56,983 bases of DNA. Source: JAEUSE01 sp964648985. Its GTDB lineage: Bacteria; Patescibacteriota; Doudnabacteria; UBA920. The notes under the pieces are model-generated. The model did not search any database, was not told where the DNA came from, and saw only the letters and a program-made list of their open reading frames with translations. Position numbers and translations under genes: made by a program. The stretch covers positions 1 through 56,983 of the forward strand of contig CAZYMS010000007.1 in assembly GCA_964648985.1 (NCBI GenBank), written 5' to 3'. Shown here piece after piece: positions 7,445 to 15,414 of the stretch (positions within the stretch are counted from its first letter, which is position 1; each line of letters begins with the position of its first letter).

Positions 7445-8272
7445 ATGAACTTTCGTGTCATAATTTTTGGTGCACTTATTCTGAGTGCGCTCACGGTTTT
7501 TTCCGTTCTGGCCCAGCAGCCAGACCCTACCCCAACTCCAAAACCGACACCGCCAGCTTCTGCTAGCTCCATAGCTAGTACGGATGCTGCTGACTGGTCT
7601 TTCAGCTTTATCGAAGGACTGCGCTCTGAGTATCTGGTGCCGGGCTTGCTCGTTGGGCCGTACCGACGTCGTGTGGTAACGTCTGATATTGCCCTTGCCA
7701 GAAAGAAAGGGCGAGTTGAAGTGAGTGCGGGGGTATCGGATGTGCAAGGATTTAACTGTGGCTGGTGTAGCGATGGCGAGGAGGTGGACCCTTTCGGTGC
7801 CATTGCCATCGATTTACGGGGCAGGTATAGATTGGATTTTCGCTATACGCATTTGGTCCTGGGTAGAAATTCGCGTAGTGACTATGCAAACCCATCTATT
7901 ACGCTGAGCCGTCTGCATGATCTATCGCCTACGTTAACAGCGAAGATATTTCAAAAAGCAGATGCCTACTTTCGAACGAATAAATACGGGGGTCGCTCCG
8001 GCGTTATTCTGTCTGTGGGCGGCGATCTGGAAAAAGTGTTATCCAAGTCCTGGAAGGCGGGCCTGCACGCAGAGGTAGGCGCCGACCCGTATGGTGCTGG
8101 GGGATTCAAGGGTAATACCCTGTTATACCGAGACGATATCTACCTCAGTGTCACCAAATGGCAATACACGTTTGCAGTTATTGGCACCTTCGCCGGGACC
8201 AATGAGGCAGAGCGTCCGGGGCGAGGATATCTGGGTTTAACAGTATCCAGAACCTTCGCGTGGCGCAAATAA
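7445..8272 (+). CDS. secreted beta-rich protein, possible barrel-like fold
   Basis: 275 residues. A signal peptide (about 1-23, ending VLAQQ) is followed by a Pro/Thr linker (PDPTPTPKPTPP). The rest is made of alternating hydrophobic/polar strands with Tyr, Trp and Arg, ending in an aromatic strand (LGLTVSRTFAWRK). The pattern recalls outer-membrane barrels, which would be odd in a CPR cell. CxxC-like NCGWC lies near 100. The SD AGGAGGG lies 4 nt before the ATG. No specific family recognised; a cell-wall-associated beta protein is equally possible. Confidence 0.75.
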   Translation: MNFRVIIFGALILSALTVFSVLAQQPDPTPTPKPTPPASASSIASTDAADWSFSFIEGLRSEYLVPGLLVGPYRRRVVTSDIALARKKGRVEVSAGVSDVQGFNCGWCSDGEEVDPFGAIAIDLRGRYRLDFRYTHLVLGRNSRSDYANPSITLSRLHDLSPTLTAKIFQKADAYFRTNKYGGRSGVILSVGGDLEKVLSKSWKAGLHAEVGADPYGAGGFKGNTLLYRDDIYLSVTKWQYTFAVIGTFAGTNEAERPGRGYLGLTVSRTFAWRK

Positions 8273-8296
8273 ATTTTCTCGACACGACGATTTACA

Positions 8297-8335
8297 AGAT
8301 TGGGTTAAGTACGCTGCTTACGCCCAATCTTTTTT
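8297..8335 (+). terminator. intrinsic terminator
   Basis: A 13-14-bp stem with one bulge (AGATTGGG...CCCAATCT at its base) followed by TTTTTTATT. Confidence 0.85.
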
Positions 8336-8356
8336 ATTAGAAATCTCGCTTTTGTT

Positions 8357-8379
8357 TACTAGAATACTGTCTAGTATGC
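8357..8379. repeat. TACTAGA-type palindrome, copy 3
   Basis: Identical to 7281-7303 over 23 nt. Followed by a small GGTAA/TTACC hairpin. Confidence 0.8.
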
Positions 8380-9037
8380 GGGTAAGGGGTTACCATACTT
8401 TTTTAGGAACTGAGAGGGGTGGCGCGCGAAGTTAAACAAGGTGGATGCATGCTTGTTGGTAGAATCCTTCCTCCTGCAAATGTATCATGTAAATATTCAT
8501 ATAATGTTCAGGTCAGCGTTATATATAATTTGGTAGTGATAACAGCGCTCGGGTAGGGTATATCACCATAGTATGTAGTCTAAAAATATGTACGGTGTAA
8601 GATGTGAAGAAAATAAAACAACATGGCATGTTTGAGAGATATAATATATTTGTGAGAAGCCCAAGAACAATGGAAAGTTTGGTATACTAGTAAGGTAAGT
8701 GTCAGCACTATATAACCGCGAGAATATACGGTTTTTTTATTTTATTGAATAGATATGAAAGGTGTGGAAAGAACCAACGGTCTGTCTTTCCGGCCCCTCT
8801 CCTCAAAAGGACAGGCTGGGTGAGGTCATAGGGAAACATGGTGGTTTATCGAAAGTCACTATGACCCCCACCAACGCCCCCTCACGAGGGGGAGAGTAAG
8901 ACAACTGCCGTAACACATTCAACTGTGCTGCGATTATGTATGTAGAAGCGCTGCAAAAGCGTGTATTCTGCTTGAAATAAAGATAGAAAATACCAAGAGA
9001 GGGTAGAGGGAAAAGGGTAGAGACTAGATAGTATAGA
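8380..9037. other. long non-coding region with short hairpins and one palindromic element
   Basis: No convincing coding frame on either strand. An extended -10-like TGGTATACT lies near 8682-8690, and about 20 nt later a short terminator-like hairpin (AACCG...CGGTT then TTTTTTT, about 8713-8738) would give only a short transcript. The region also holds the rarA-type palindromic element (8788-8902) and, at 9008-9022, a 15-mer GGGAAAAGGGTAGAG that occurs exactly at 7310-7324. Confidence 0.5.
8788..8902. repeat. palindromic element, intergenic copy of the rarA insertion
   Basis: Starts TTTCCGGCCCCTC and ends CCCCCTC-ACGA-GGGGGAGAG, with a CACTATGACCCCCACC core. Arrangement and core match the copy inside rarA at 2091-2203. 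Confidence 0.7.
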
Positions 9038-9109
9038 GTGGAGTTATGTTTCTATCTCGGTAGTAATCTTTTTCGCGATTATTTCAAACTATTTCCGTTT
9101 CAGTTTTTG

Positions 9110-12100
9110 ATGAATATATTTAAGAAACAATTTGCGCAGCCGTTCTCTGACCTAAAAACAGGAGGCAGGGGGTTCATGGTAGGTGGGCAGCGGTTTGTGC
9201 ATCATAGTAATCTCCGCTCTCGTGATAGTGCAGCTATATCCATTACCAGCGGCCAAAAGTTATTTCTGTTGTGCCTTGTGGTATGCCTTGGTCTTTTGTT
9301 ATACATTGACTGGTTCCATACGGCCCTGGTTACGGTTGTTATTCTCACTACTTTTTACTTTGCCGACTTGTTGTTCGGTTTGTTCTTGGCATATCGTTCC
9401 TTTACGCGCAATCCGGAAGTAAGTGTCAGTGACGAAGAGCTAGCACAGCTCAAGCCTTCGGACTTGCCTCGGTATACAATTTTTTGTCCACTCTATAAGG
9501 AATGGCAGGTGCTTCCCCAGTTTGTGGAAGCAATGAATAAGCTGGATTACCCAAAAGCGAAGCTCCAGGTTATGTTGCAGTTGGAAGAAGATGATGCGGA
9601 AACGGTGAGCAGGGCTCGGGCCATGGGACTTCCTAAACATTTTAAAATAGTGGTGGTCCCCAACTCCAAGCCAAAAACCAAACCTAAAGCCATGAACTAT
9701 GGTTTGCAGTTTGCCACGGGTGAAATAGTAACCATATACGATGCAGAAGATGTGCCTGAGCCTCTGCAGCTCAAAAAGGTGGTGGCTGCGTTTAAAAAGC
9801 TTCCTGAGGAAGTTATTTGCGTACAGGGTAAGTTGAATTTTTATAACCCGTACCAAAACGTGCTCACGCGCATGTTTACTGCGGAATATAGTTTGTGGTT
9901 CGATTTAGTGTTGCCCGGTCTTCAAACCATAGGTGCTCCTATACCACTTGGTGGCACCAGTAACCATTTTAAGAAAAGCATATTGCACGAACTAGCCGGT
10001 TGGGATGCGTATAACGTTACCGAAGACTGTGACCTGGGTATGCGGTTGGCGAAACGCGGCTATCGTACGGCAATAGTAGATTCTACCACCTTAGAAGAGG
10101 CAAATAGCGGCTACCATAACTGGTACCGTCAGCGTAGTCGCTGGATAAAGGGCTATATGCAAACCTACCTGGTGCATATGCGCAGCCCCCGCCGCGCCGT
10201 TCGTGAGTTCGGATTTAGAAATATGTTTTTGCTGCAGCTTACGGTTGGTGGTAAGGTGCTTTCTATGTTTGTAAACCCTGTGCTTTGGGTACTTACGCTG
10301 GCCTATTTTGCATTCCGCGCCCAAGTCGCTCCTGTACTGGAGCCATTGTTCCCTCCGGTCATACTCTATATAGGTGTATTTAGTTTGTTTGTAGGGAACT
10401 TTTTTTACATGTATGCGTATTTGATTGGCCTTGCAAAACGCAAAGAGTTCGGCGTGATGAAGTACGTGTTTTTCGTACCAGTATACTGGCTTGCTATGTC
10501 TGTAGCAGCATGGAAAGCATTTTACGAACTTCTCATAAAGCCGCACTATTGGCAGAAAACGAATCACGGTTTGCACTTGCAAACTGTTGACCAGTCATTA
10601 AGTGCTAGCCATGAGTCAGTACCGCTAGGAGTACTCGTGCAGGAAGAACGGGCATTTGAATTTCCCGATGCAGTGGATGCTACGCTTCCCGTAGCGCATC
10701 CGCGAAATAGTATTTTGAAAAAACCAGCTTTTGCAGCTGCGCTGCGTAAGCCTGGTCCTAAACGCATGAGTGTTGCCTCCGCTGTTTTTAATGAACTTAC
10801 CTCCTACAACCTACCTCCTACAACCTCTGACTCTATTCCTGTTTCTCCCGCGGTGGATCTGCAAAAAGCCATACTGCGTCGGAAAACCTTTATTCGGCGC
10901 ACAGCTATTTCTTTTCGTTCCCGCCTCATGGGCGAAGTCGCTGACCCCATTACAAAGACGGAGTCGAAAGTCTTTACGTCTGAAAGTCAAAAGTCGAATG
11001 TTGCCAATGCATCTAACGTTGCCGGTGCTGTGGGTGGCATGGATTCCCGCCTGCGCGAGAATGACCGTGCTGAGCGTGGTTTCGATTCTGCTCAGCGGGA
11101 TGGCAAGCCAGCAATATGGTTGAATGTTACAGGTTACATGTTACATGTGTTAAGGCGCTTTGGCCTTGAGGACCTTGCTCAAGGCGGCTGGCTTGTTGCG
11201 GCAATGATGCTGGCAAATGTACTGAACTTTGTGTTCAGTGCACTACTCGGACGTAGCCTTTCCCCGGAAAACTTTGGTACGCTTAGTTTATTTAGCACGG
11301 TTATTTTGCTCACGGGCATAGTAACCGGTAGTATTGGCGGAAGCATAACCTACCGCGTGGCGCGGTATTTGGGCAGCAATCACAAGCAGCTTATGCGCCC
11401 GTTCGTGCGGGGCGTTGGCAAGTGGTCATTGTTTGTCGGTATAACTGCTGCTGTAGTGTGGGTTGTTATAGCGCCAAGCCTTGCACAGTTCTTTAACATA
11501 TCGCAAACATATATAGTAGTAGCCTTTGCACCTATATTTCCCATAATGCTCAGCCAGGGGATATGGGGTGGGTTTTTGCGGGGCGACTTTGCGTTTAAGT
11601 TTGTTGCGCTCGGTGTGCTTGCTGACCCCGTCATAAAACTACTTACTGCTGGCGTACTCATTCTCCTCGGCAGAGAAGACTTGGCGCCAGTGGCTATATT
11701 GTGTGCGGTTGCAGCAGGGTGGTTTACGCTGTTTTTCCTCGGAAGGAAGAAACTGGCGCAAACAGAAGTGAGAAATGAGGCGAGAGACGTGAGCGAAGAA
11801 TTAGCATCTGAGTCTCACGGCTCAAGTCTCACGGCTCAAGTCTCTTCCGCCATACTGTTTCCTAGAAAATACTTTTACTCTGCACTACTGGCCAGTAGTA
11901 GTACCACGCTGTTCCTTACCGCAGATGTTATTTTAGTGAAGCACTATTTTACTCCGCAGGTTGCGGGAAGTTACGCACTTCTTTCTTTGTGTGGTGGTAT
12001 GATTGTGTATCTCTGTAGCCTTGCAAGTGTATTCATTACTACAAGCGTAAGCCGCGAGCGAGGGCAGGGGGGTAGTGGCCGCAAAAGCTTTTTGCCCTTG

Positions 12101-13639
12101 TTTAGGTTAGTCGTGGCAGCAGCGTTTATTGGGTTTGTGGGCATAGGTCTTCTGGGAAAATTTACTATCCCACTGCTGTTTGGCAGTAATGCTACACCTA
12201 TACTTCCGTACCTTCCCGCATACGCAGCAGCAATGGCATTTTTAGCAGTGTCTAGTAGTTACATAGCCTATCGCCTTGCCAAAGATGATTACGGCTATGC
12301 CTGGTTTGGGGTGTTGGGAGCTGTTGTTATGTCTCTCGGCATTATGTACAACCATGACAGTGTAGGTAGTGTTGCGCAGGTAGTTCTTGCTGCCAGCTCT
12401 GCTACTGCAGTGTTGCTGTTTGCCTGGCACGCAGTAACCCAGCACGGCCGCTTTGTCTTCCGTAATCTTATAGACCTCCTTGACGTCTTCGCCCCTCTTC
12501 CTGGCCTACAAGCTACCTCCTACAAGCTACATGCTGCTTCGTCTGCGAAGCGCATCCTCATCTTCAACTGGAGAGACACAAAACATACCTTTGCAGGCGG
12601 TGCTGAGGTATATGTGCATGAAATGGCCAAGCGTTGGGTGGGCGCGGGTAATTCGGTAACGGTTTTTTGCGGTAGTGATGGTAATAACCTGCGGTTTGAA
12701 GCCGTAGATGGTGTAAATATAATACGCCGGGGTGGGTTTTACATGGTGTGGTTTTGGGCGTTTGTGTACTACATGCTCAGACTTCGCGGTAAGTTCGACA
12801 TTATTTTAGATAGCGATAGTGCATTGCCGTTCTTCACGCCTTTGTTTGTAAGGGAACCAGTAGTGGGTTTAGTCCACCATGTGCACCAGGAAATATTTAA
12901 AAAACATTTAGTGTGGCCTGCAGCACTGCTTGCACGCTCTATAGAAAAATACTTTGTCCCGTTTGTCTATCGTCATACCCAGCTTATAACCGTGTCAGAG
13001 TCTACTAAGCAAGACATGCTTGCTCTTGGCCTTACCGGCAGCAGTATAGAAGTTATAAACCCTGGAGTAGATGTAACGCAGCTTATGCCTGGTGAGAAAG
13101 ACGAGCACCCGCTCGTGGTGTATGTGGGCCGGTTGCAGGCGTACAAGTCTGTTGATGTACTCATACGCGCATTTGAACTATTGCATTTGGCGCACCCACA
13201 GGCGCGGTTAGTTATAGCAGGGGGTGGGGAAGATGAGGGTAATTTGAAAAAACTTACACAGATGCTTGGGCTTACAAGCGTAGTTTCGTTCTTGGGTAAA
13301 ATAGAAGAGGAGCTAAAAGTATTCCTTATGCAGCAAGCCTGGGTGTTTGCCAATCCAAGCAGTATGGAAGGATGGGGCATAACCAGCATAGAAGCGAATG
13401 CGTGCGGCACGCCCGTAGTAGCAAGTAATGTGCCGGGTCTTCGCGATAGTGTTCAAAATCCGCATACTGGTTATTTAGTAGAATATGGTAACCCTGCAGC
13501 CTTCGCAGAGAAAATAGATTTGCTTATTTCTAATTCCAAGCAGCGACACTTTATGGAACAAGAATCGTTGGACTGGGCTGCGAAGTTTGACTGGAATGAG
13601 CAAGCAGAGAAAGCGCTGGAGGTAATGACCAAGAATTAA
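9110..13639 (+). CDS. trimodular GT2 synthase - MOP flippase - GT4 glycosyltransferase fusion
   Basis: 1509 residues from the ATG at 9110. Alternatives are a GTG at 9038 and an ATG at 9176 with GGAGG 10 nt upstream. Module 1: membrane GT2 with YDAEDVPEP (DxD), VTEDCDLG and QRSRWIKGYMQ, flanked by membrane helices. Module 2 (about 11180-12490): a many-helix MOP/polysaccharide transporter starting GGWLVAAMMLANVLNFVF. Module 3 (about 12550 to the end): GT4 with FAGGAEVYVHEMAKRW, VVYVGRLQAYKSVDVL and SMEGWGITSIEANACGTPVV. One chain could build, flip and extend a lipid-linked glycan. The linkers are encoded by repeat DNA found elsewhere between genes. These activities are normally separate proteins. 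Confidence 0.88.
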   Translation: MNIFKKQFAQPFSDLKTGGRGFMVGGQRFVHHSNLRSRDSAAISITSGQKLFLLCLVVCLGLLLYIDWFHTALVTVVILTTFYFADLLFGLFLAYRSFTRNPEVSVSDEELAQLKPSDLPRYTIFCPLYKEWQVLPQFVEAMNKLDYPKAKLQVMLQLEEDDAETVSRARAMGLPKHFKIVVVPNSKPKTKPKAMNYGLQFATGEIVTIYDAEDVPEPLQLKKVVAAFKKLPEEVICVQGKLNFYNPYQNVLTRMFTAEYSLWFDLVLPGLQTIGAPIPLGGTSNHFKKSILHELAGWDAYNVTEDCDLGMRLAKRGYRTAIVDSTTLEEANSGYHNWYRQRSRWIKGYMQTYLVHMRSPRRAVREFGFRNMFLLQLTVGGKVLSMFVNPVLWVLTLAYFAFRAQVAPVLEPLFPPVILYIGVFSLFVGNFFYMYAYLIGLAKRKEFGVMKYVFFVPVYWLAMSVAAWKAFYELLIKPHYWQKTNHGLHLQTVDQSLSASHESVPLGVLVQEERAFEFPDAVDATLPVAHPRNSILKKPAFAAALRKPGPKRMSVASAVFNELTSYNLPPTTSDSIPVSPAVDLQKAILRRKTFIRRTAISFRSRLMGEVADPITKTESKVFTSESQKSNVANASNVAGAVGGMDSRLRENDRAERGFDSAQRDGKPAIWLNVTGYMLHVLRRFGLEDLAQGGWLVAAMMLANVLNFVFSALLGRSLSPENFGTLSLFSTVILLTGIVTGSIGGSITYRVARYLGSNHKQLMRPFVRGVGKWSLFVGITAAVVWVVIAPSLAQFFNISQTYIVVAFAPIFPIMLSQGIWGGFLRGDFAFKFVALGVLADPVIKLLTAGVLILLGREDLAPVAILCAVAAGWFTLFFLGRKKLAQTEVRNEARDVSEELASESHGSSLTAQVSSAILFPRKYFYSALLASSSTTLFLTADVILVKHYFTPQVAGSYALLSLCGGMIVYLCSLASVFITTSVSRERGQGGSGRKSFLPLFRLVVAAAFIGFVGIGLLGKFTIPLLFGSNATPILPYLPAYAAAMAFLAVSSSYIAYRLAKDDYGYAWFGVLGAVVMSLGIMYNHDSVGSVAQVVLAASSATAVLLFAWHAVTQHGRFVFRNLIDLLDVFAPLPGLQATSYKLHAASSAKRILIFNWRDTKHTFAGGAEVYVHEMAKRWVGAGNSVTVFCGSDGNNLRFEAVDGVNIIRRGGFYMVWFWAFVYYMLRLRGKFDIILDSDSALPFFTPLFVREPVVGLVHHVHQEIFKKHLVWPAALLARSIEKYFVPFVYRHTQLITVSESTKQDMLALGLTGSSIEVINPGVDVTQLMPGEKDEHPLVVYVGRLQAYKSVDVLIRAFELLHLAHPQARLVIAGGGEDEGNLKKLTQMLGLTSVVSFLGKIEEELKVFLMQQAWVFANPSSMEGWGITSIEANACGTPVVASNVPGLRDSVQNPHTGYLVEYGNPAAFAEKIDLLISNSKQRHFMEQESLDWAAKFDWNEQAEKALEVMTKN
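10798..11148. repeat. cluster of repeat fragments in linker 1 of the fusion gene
   Basis: Four repeat types lie in the linker between GT2 and flippase. At 10798-10825, TACCTCCTACAACC twice in tandem. At 10957-11000, GTCGAAAGTC/GTCAAAAGTCGAA words like 30238-30256. At 11040-11065, a GGATTCCCG...GCGAGAATGAC repeat matching 24 of 26 bases at 27817-27842. At 11133-11148, GTTACATGTTACATGT, an exact reverse-complement match to 37888-37903 between genes. All are read in frame. Confidence 0.75.
11768..11845. repeat. stuttered inverted repeat inside the flippase module
   Basis: The left part (GTGAGAAATGAGGCGAGAG) and right part (AGTCTCACGGCTCAAG tandem) are imperfectly complementary. The right words match rarA at 1827-1852. 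It encodes a polar loop (VSEELASESHGSSL) between membrane helices. Confidence 0.6.
12506..12534. repeat. stutter repeat in linker 2 of the fusion gene
   Basis: CTACAAGCTAC-CTC-CTACAAGCTAC-ATGC: an 11-mer repeated directly. It encodes LQATSYKLHA at the flippase/GT4 junction. Vocabulary resembles 10798-10825. Confidence 0.6.
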
Positions 13640-13661
13640 TAAAATACAATATAACAATATC

Positions 13662-13745
13662 CTACCTCTAAACATTCTCATATTTTTCTTCCGCCCTATT
13701 CGCTAAAGCGGACTAACATAGGAATGTGAGAATGTCGAAGGTGGG
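13662..13745. repeat. imperfect inverted repeat after the fusion gene
   Basis: The left arm CTACCTCTAAACATTCTCA and right arm TGAGAATGTCGAAGGTGG pair with few mismatches. An inner CCGC/GCGG hairpin lies between them. It follows the stop of the fusion gene by about 20 nt. Confidence 0.65.
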
Positions 13746-13752
13746 ATTGGTA

Positions 13753-13799
13753 ATAAAAAACCAGCTTCATCGTTCGAACTTCTTCGAACAAATAGCTGG
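13753..13799 (-). terminator. intrinsic terminator of the minus-strand gene pair
   Basis: On the minus strand, CCAGCT...AGCTGG encloses a second hairpin TGTTCGAA/TTCGAAC, followed by TTTTTTATT. It lies about 30 nt after the minus gene at 13829. Confidence 0.8.
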
Positions 13800-13828
13800 G
13801 TGGCGTAAGGCCTGGGTAGGCGCTTCGC

Positions 13829-14083
13829 CTATAGCGACAATTCGCTTCCGCTGTCTGTCCTTTTCCACAGATGGAGAGTGACATGGTAAGTCATTATTCC
13901 AGCTGCTGCTGGAACTAAGCTTAACCAGTGCATTCTTCCATTGTTTACGCATACAGCGAATGTAACTACTGCTACATTTACTGCTGCATTAAGGAAAAAA
14001 CTAAATACGGGAAGCTGTGTTGGGTTGGCACTGGTAATGGTGCCAATGAGAATGGAAAGTAGGACACAGGTGGCATATAGCAT
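13829..14083 (-). CDS. small membrane protein
   Basis: 84 residues with two to three hydrophobic segments (LYATCVLLSILIGTIT; FFLNAAVNVAVVTFAVCV; WLSLVPAAAGIMTYHV). On the minus strand GAGGAGA lies 4 nt before the ATG. It is 24 nt downstream of the membrane gene at 14108-14416, shares its promoter and ends in a terminator, so the pair is an operon antisense to the flanking glycosyltransferases. Family not recognised. Confidence 0.65.
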   Translation of the reverse strand: MLYATCVLLSILIGTITSANPTQLPVFSFFLNAAVNVAVVTFAVCVNNGRMHWLSLVPAAAGIMTYHVTLHLWKRTDSGSELSL

Positions 14084-14107
14084 ACATTCTCCTCATGTAC
14101 TGTGAAG

Positions 14108-14416
14108 CTAAGGCTCGCGACGCTCGCGTTCGCGCTGCATGCGAGCGGTAAGTGGTATTCGAGATGGCTTGCGTATTTGAACGCAAAACCAGGTAATAAT
14201 TGCAGAAACAACTGCAATTACAAACGCATACCGAGACAGGGTGTCCCAATTTGTAGAGTGATGGTACAGTACGAATAACCGCACAGACCAAGCAAAAAAG
14301 TTGCCTAGCGAGAGTGTGTTTTGTAGCTTCCCATTTGGAATATGTTCCAATATGAGCCAGCTAACAAATATCCATATGAACGATATCACCAGCCATTCAG
14401 GAATTGTTCCAGGCAC
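14108..14416 (-). CDS. small membrane protein with basic tail
   Basis: 102 residues from a GTG at 14416, with AAGGGGG 8 nt upstream on the minus strand. Three hydrophobic segments (WLVISFIWIFVSWLIL; FFAWSVRLFVLY; YAFVIAVVSAIITWFCV) and a strongly charged C-terminus (TARMQRERERREP). Promoter TTGACA-17-TATAGT lies 37 nt before the start. No family recognised. Confidence 0.7.
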   Translation of the reverse strand: MPGTIPEWLVISFIWIFVSWLILEHIPNGKLQNTLSLGNFFAWSVRLFVLYHHSTNWDTLSRYAFVIAVVSAIITWFCVQIRKPSRIPLTARMQRERERREP

Positions 14417-14452
14417 AAATTTATCCCCCTTAGCGAAAAATAGATTTTAAAC

Positions 14453-14481
14453 ACTATACTATTTTTACCAAGTTTTGTCAA
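14453..14481 (-). promoter_or_regulatory. consensus promoter for the minus-strand membrane pair
   Basis: On the minus strand TTGACA (14481-14476), 17-nt spacer, TATAGT (14458-14453). It lies back to back with the plus-strand glycosyltransferase at 14498, so the two transcripts start about 50 bp apart. Confidence 0.8.
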
Positions 14482-14497
14482 TATTTACAACAACCAC

Positions 14498-15412
14498 ATG
14501 GACAAACCAAGAGTATCCATTGGAATACCTGCATACGGCGCTGAAAATAGAATTCAGCAGCTTGTGCGTTCCGTATTAAATCAAAAAGCGGAAAGTTATG
14601 TATTTCACGAACTAATAGTTCATATAGACGAATTTCCAGATGCGACAAGACAAAAGGTGGTGGAACTAAACGATCCCCGTATTAAGATAATAGAAACCAC
14701 ACCGCGTAAAGGGTATGCTCACGCTATGAAGCGTCTCTTTGAAACAAACACTGGAGACGTCCTCATAACATTCAACGATGACATAAAGATTGAAGATGCT
14801 AATTTAGTTGAGAAATTAGTTGAGCCTTTTCGTAGTAATGCCAAGGTGGGTATTGTAACAGGAAGGCCGGTCTCTCTGCCGGCGCAAACGTTTATTGAAA
14901 AAGCTGTAGCGTCTACTGATCGTATATATGCTAAAGCTCGTTATTCAGGTGGTGATTATAACAACGCTACCACAGTAGATGGTAAGGCGATGGCGTTTTC
15001 AAATAATTTTATCGAGAACTTTGAATTTCCTTCTGACTTGAAAATGCTAGCTTCTGTGGATTCCTTTTTCTATTTTGCCGCCCAGAAGCTAGGTTACACA
15101 TACATGCATGTAAAAGATGCAGTGGTGTTCGGTAGGGGTCCGGGCACGCTTAAAGATTATATTAGGTTTAATTCTCGAATTTTTGCTAATCATATAATTT
15201 TAGGTGTCAGTTTTGATAGTAAAGTCATACATGAGAATTATAAAATTAATAGATTATCTCTTCTCCATAATATATGTATCGAATTTATTAGAAACCCTTT
15301 TGGACTTGTGGCAATTTTGTTCATCAATCGTTATGTAAAAAGGAAGGCTAAGCAAGTTGCTCAAAATTTTAATCAGACATGGGATGTGGTAACAACGTCA
15401 AAGAAATTATAA
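14498..15412 (+). CDS. family 2 glycosyltransferase
   Basis: 304 residues. GT-A fold: VSIGIPAYGAENRIQQLVRS at the N-terminus binds the nucleotide, ITFNDDIKIED near 88-98 contains the metal-binding DD, and KMLASVDSFFYFAA lies in the acceptor half. The C-terminus ends TWDVVTTSKKL, almost the same ending as the next gene, showing the two are tandem paralogues. Soluble or peripherally membrane-bound. First gene of a run of six touching or overlapping polysaccharide genes with low GC and no SDs. Confidence 0.88.
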   Translation: MDKPRVSIGIPAYGAENRIQQLVRSVLNQKAESYVFHELIVHIDEFPDATRQKVVELNDPRIKIIETTPRKGYAHAMKRLFETNTGDVLITFNDDIKIEDANLVEKLVEPFRSNAKVGIVTGRPVSLPAQTFIEKAVASTDRIYAKARYSGGDYNNATTVDGKAMAFSNNFIENFEFPSDLKMLASVDSFFYFAAQKLGYTYMHVKDAVVFGRGPGTLKDYIRFNSRIFANHIILGVSFDSKVIHENYKINRLSLLHNICIEFIRNPFGLVAILFINRYVKRKAKQVAQNFNQTWDVVTTSKKL

Positions 15413-15414
15413 AT

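Noticed and set aside
7295..7809. Minus-strand frames of 136 and 150 residues
   Set aside because: They overlap the SD-supported secreted gene at 7445, lack SDs, and have Arg- and Ser-rich translations without any motif.
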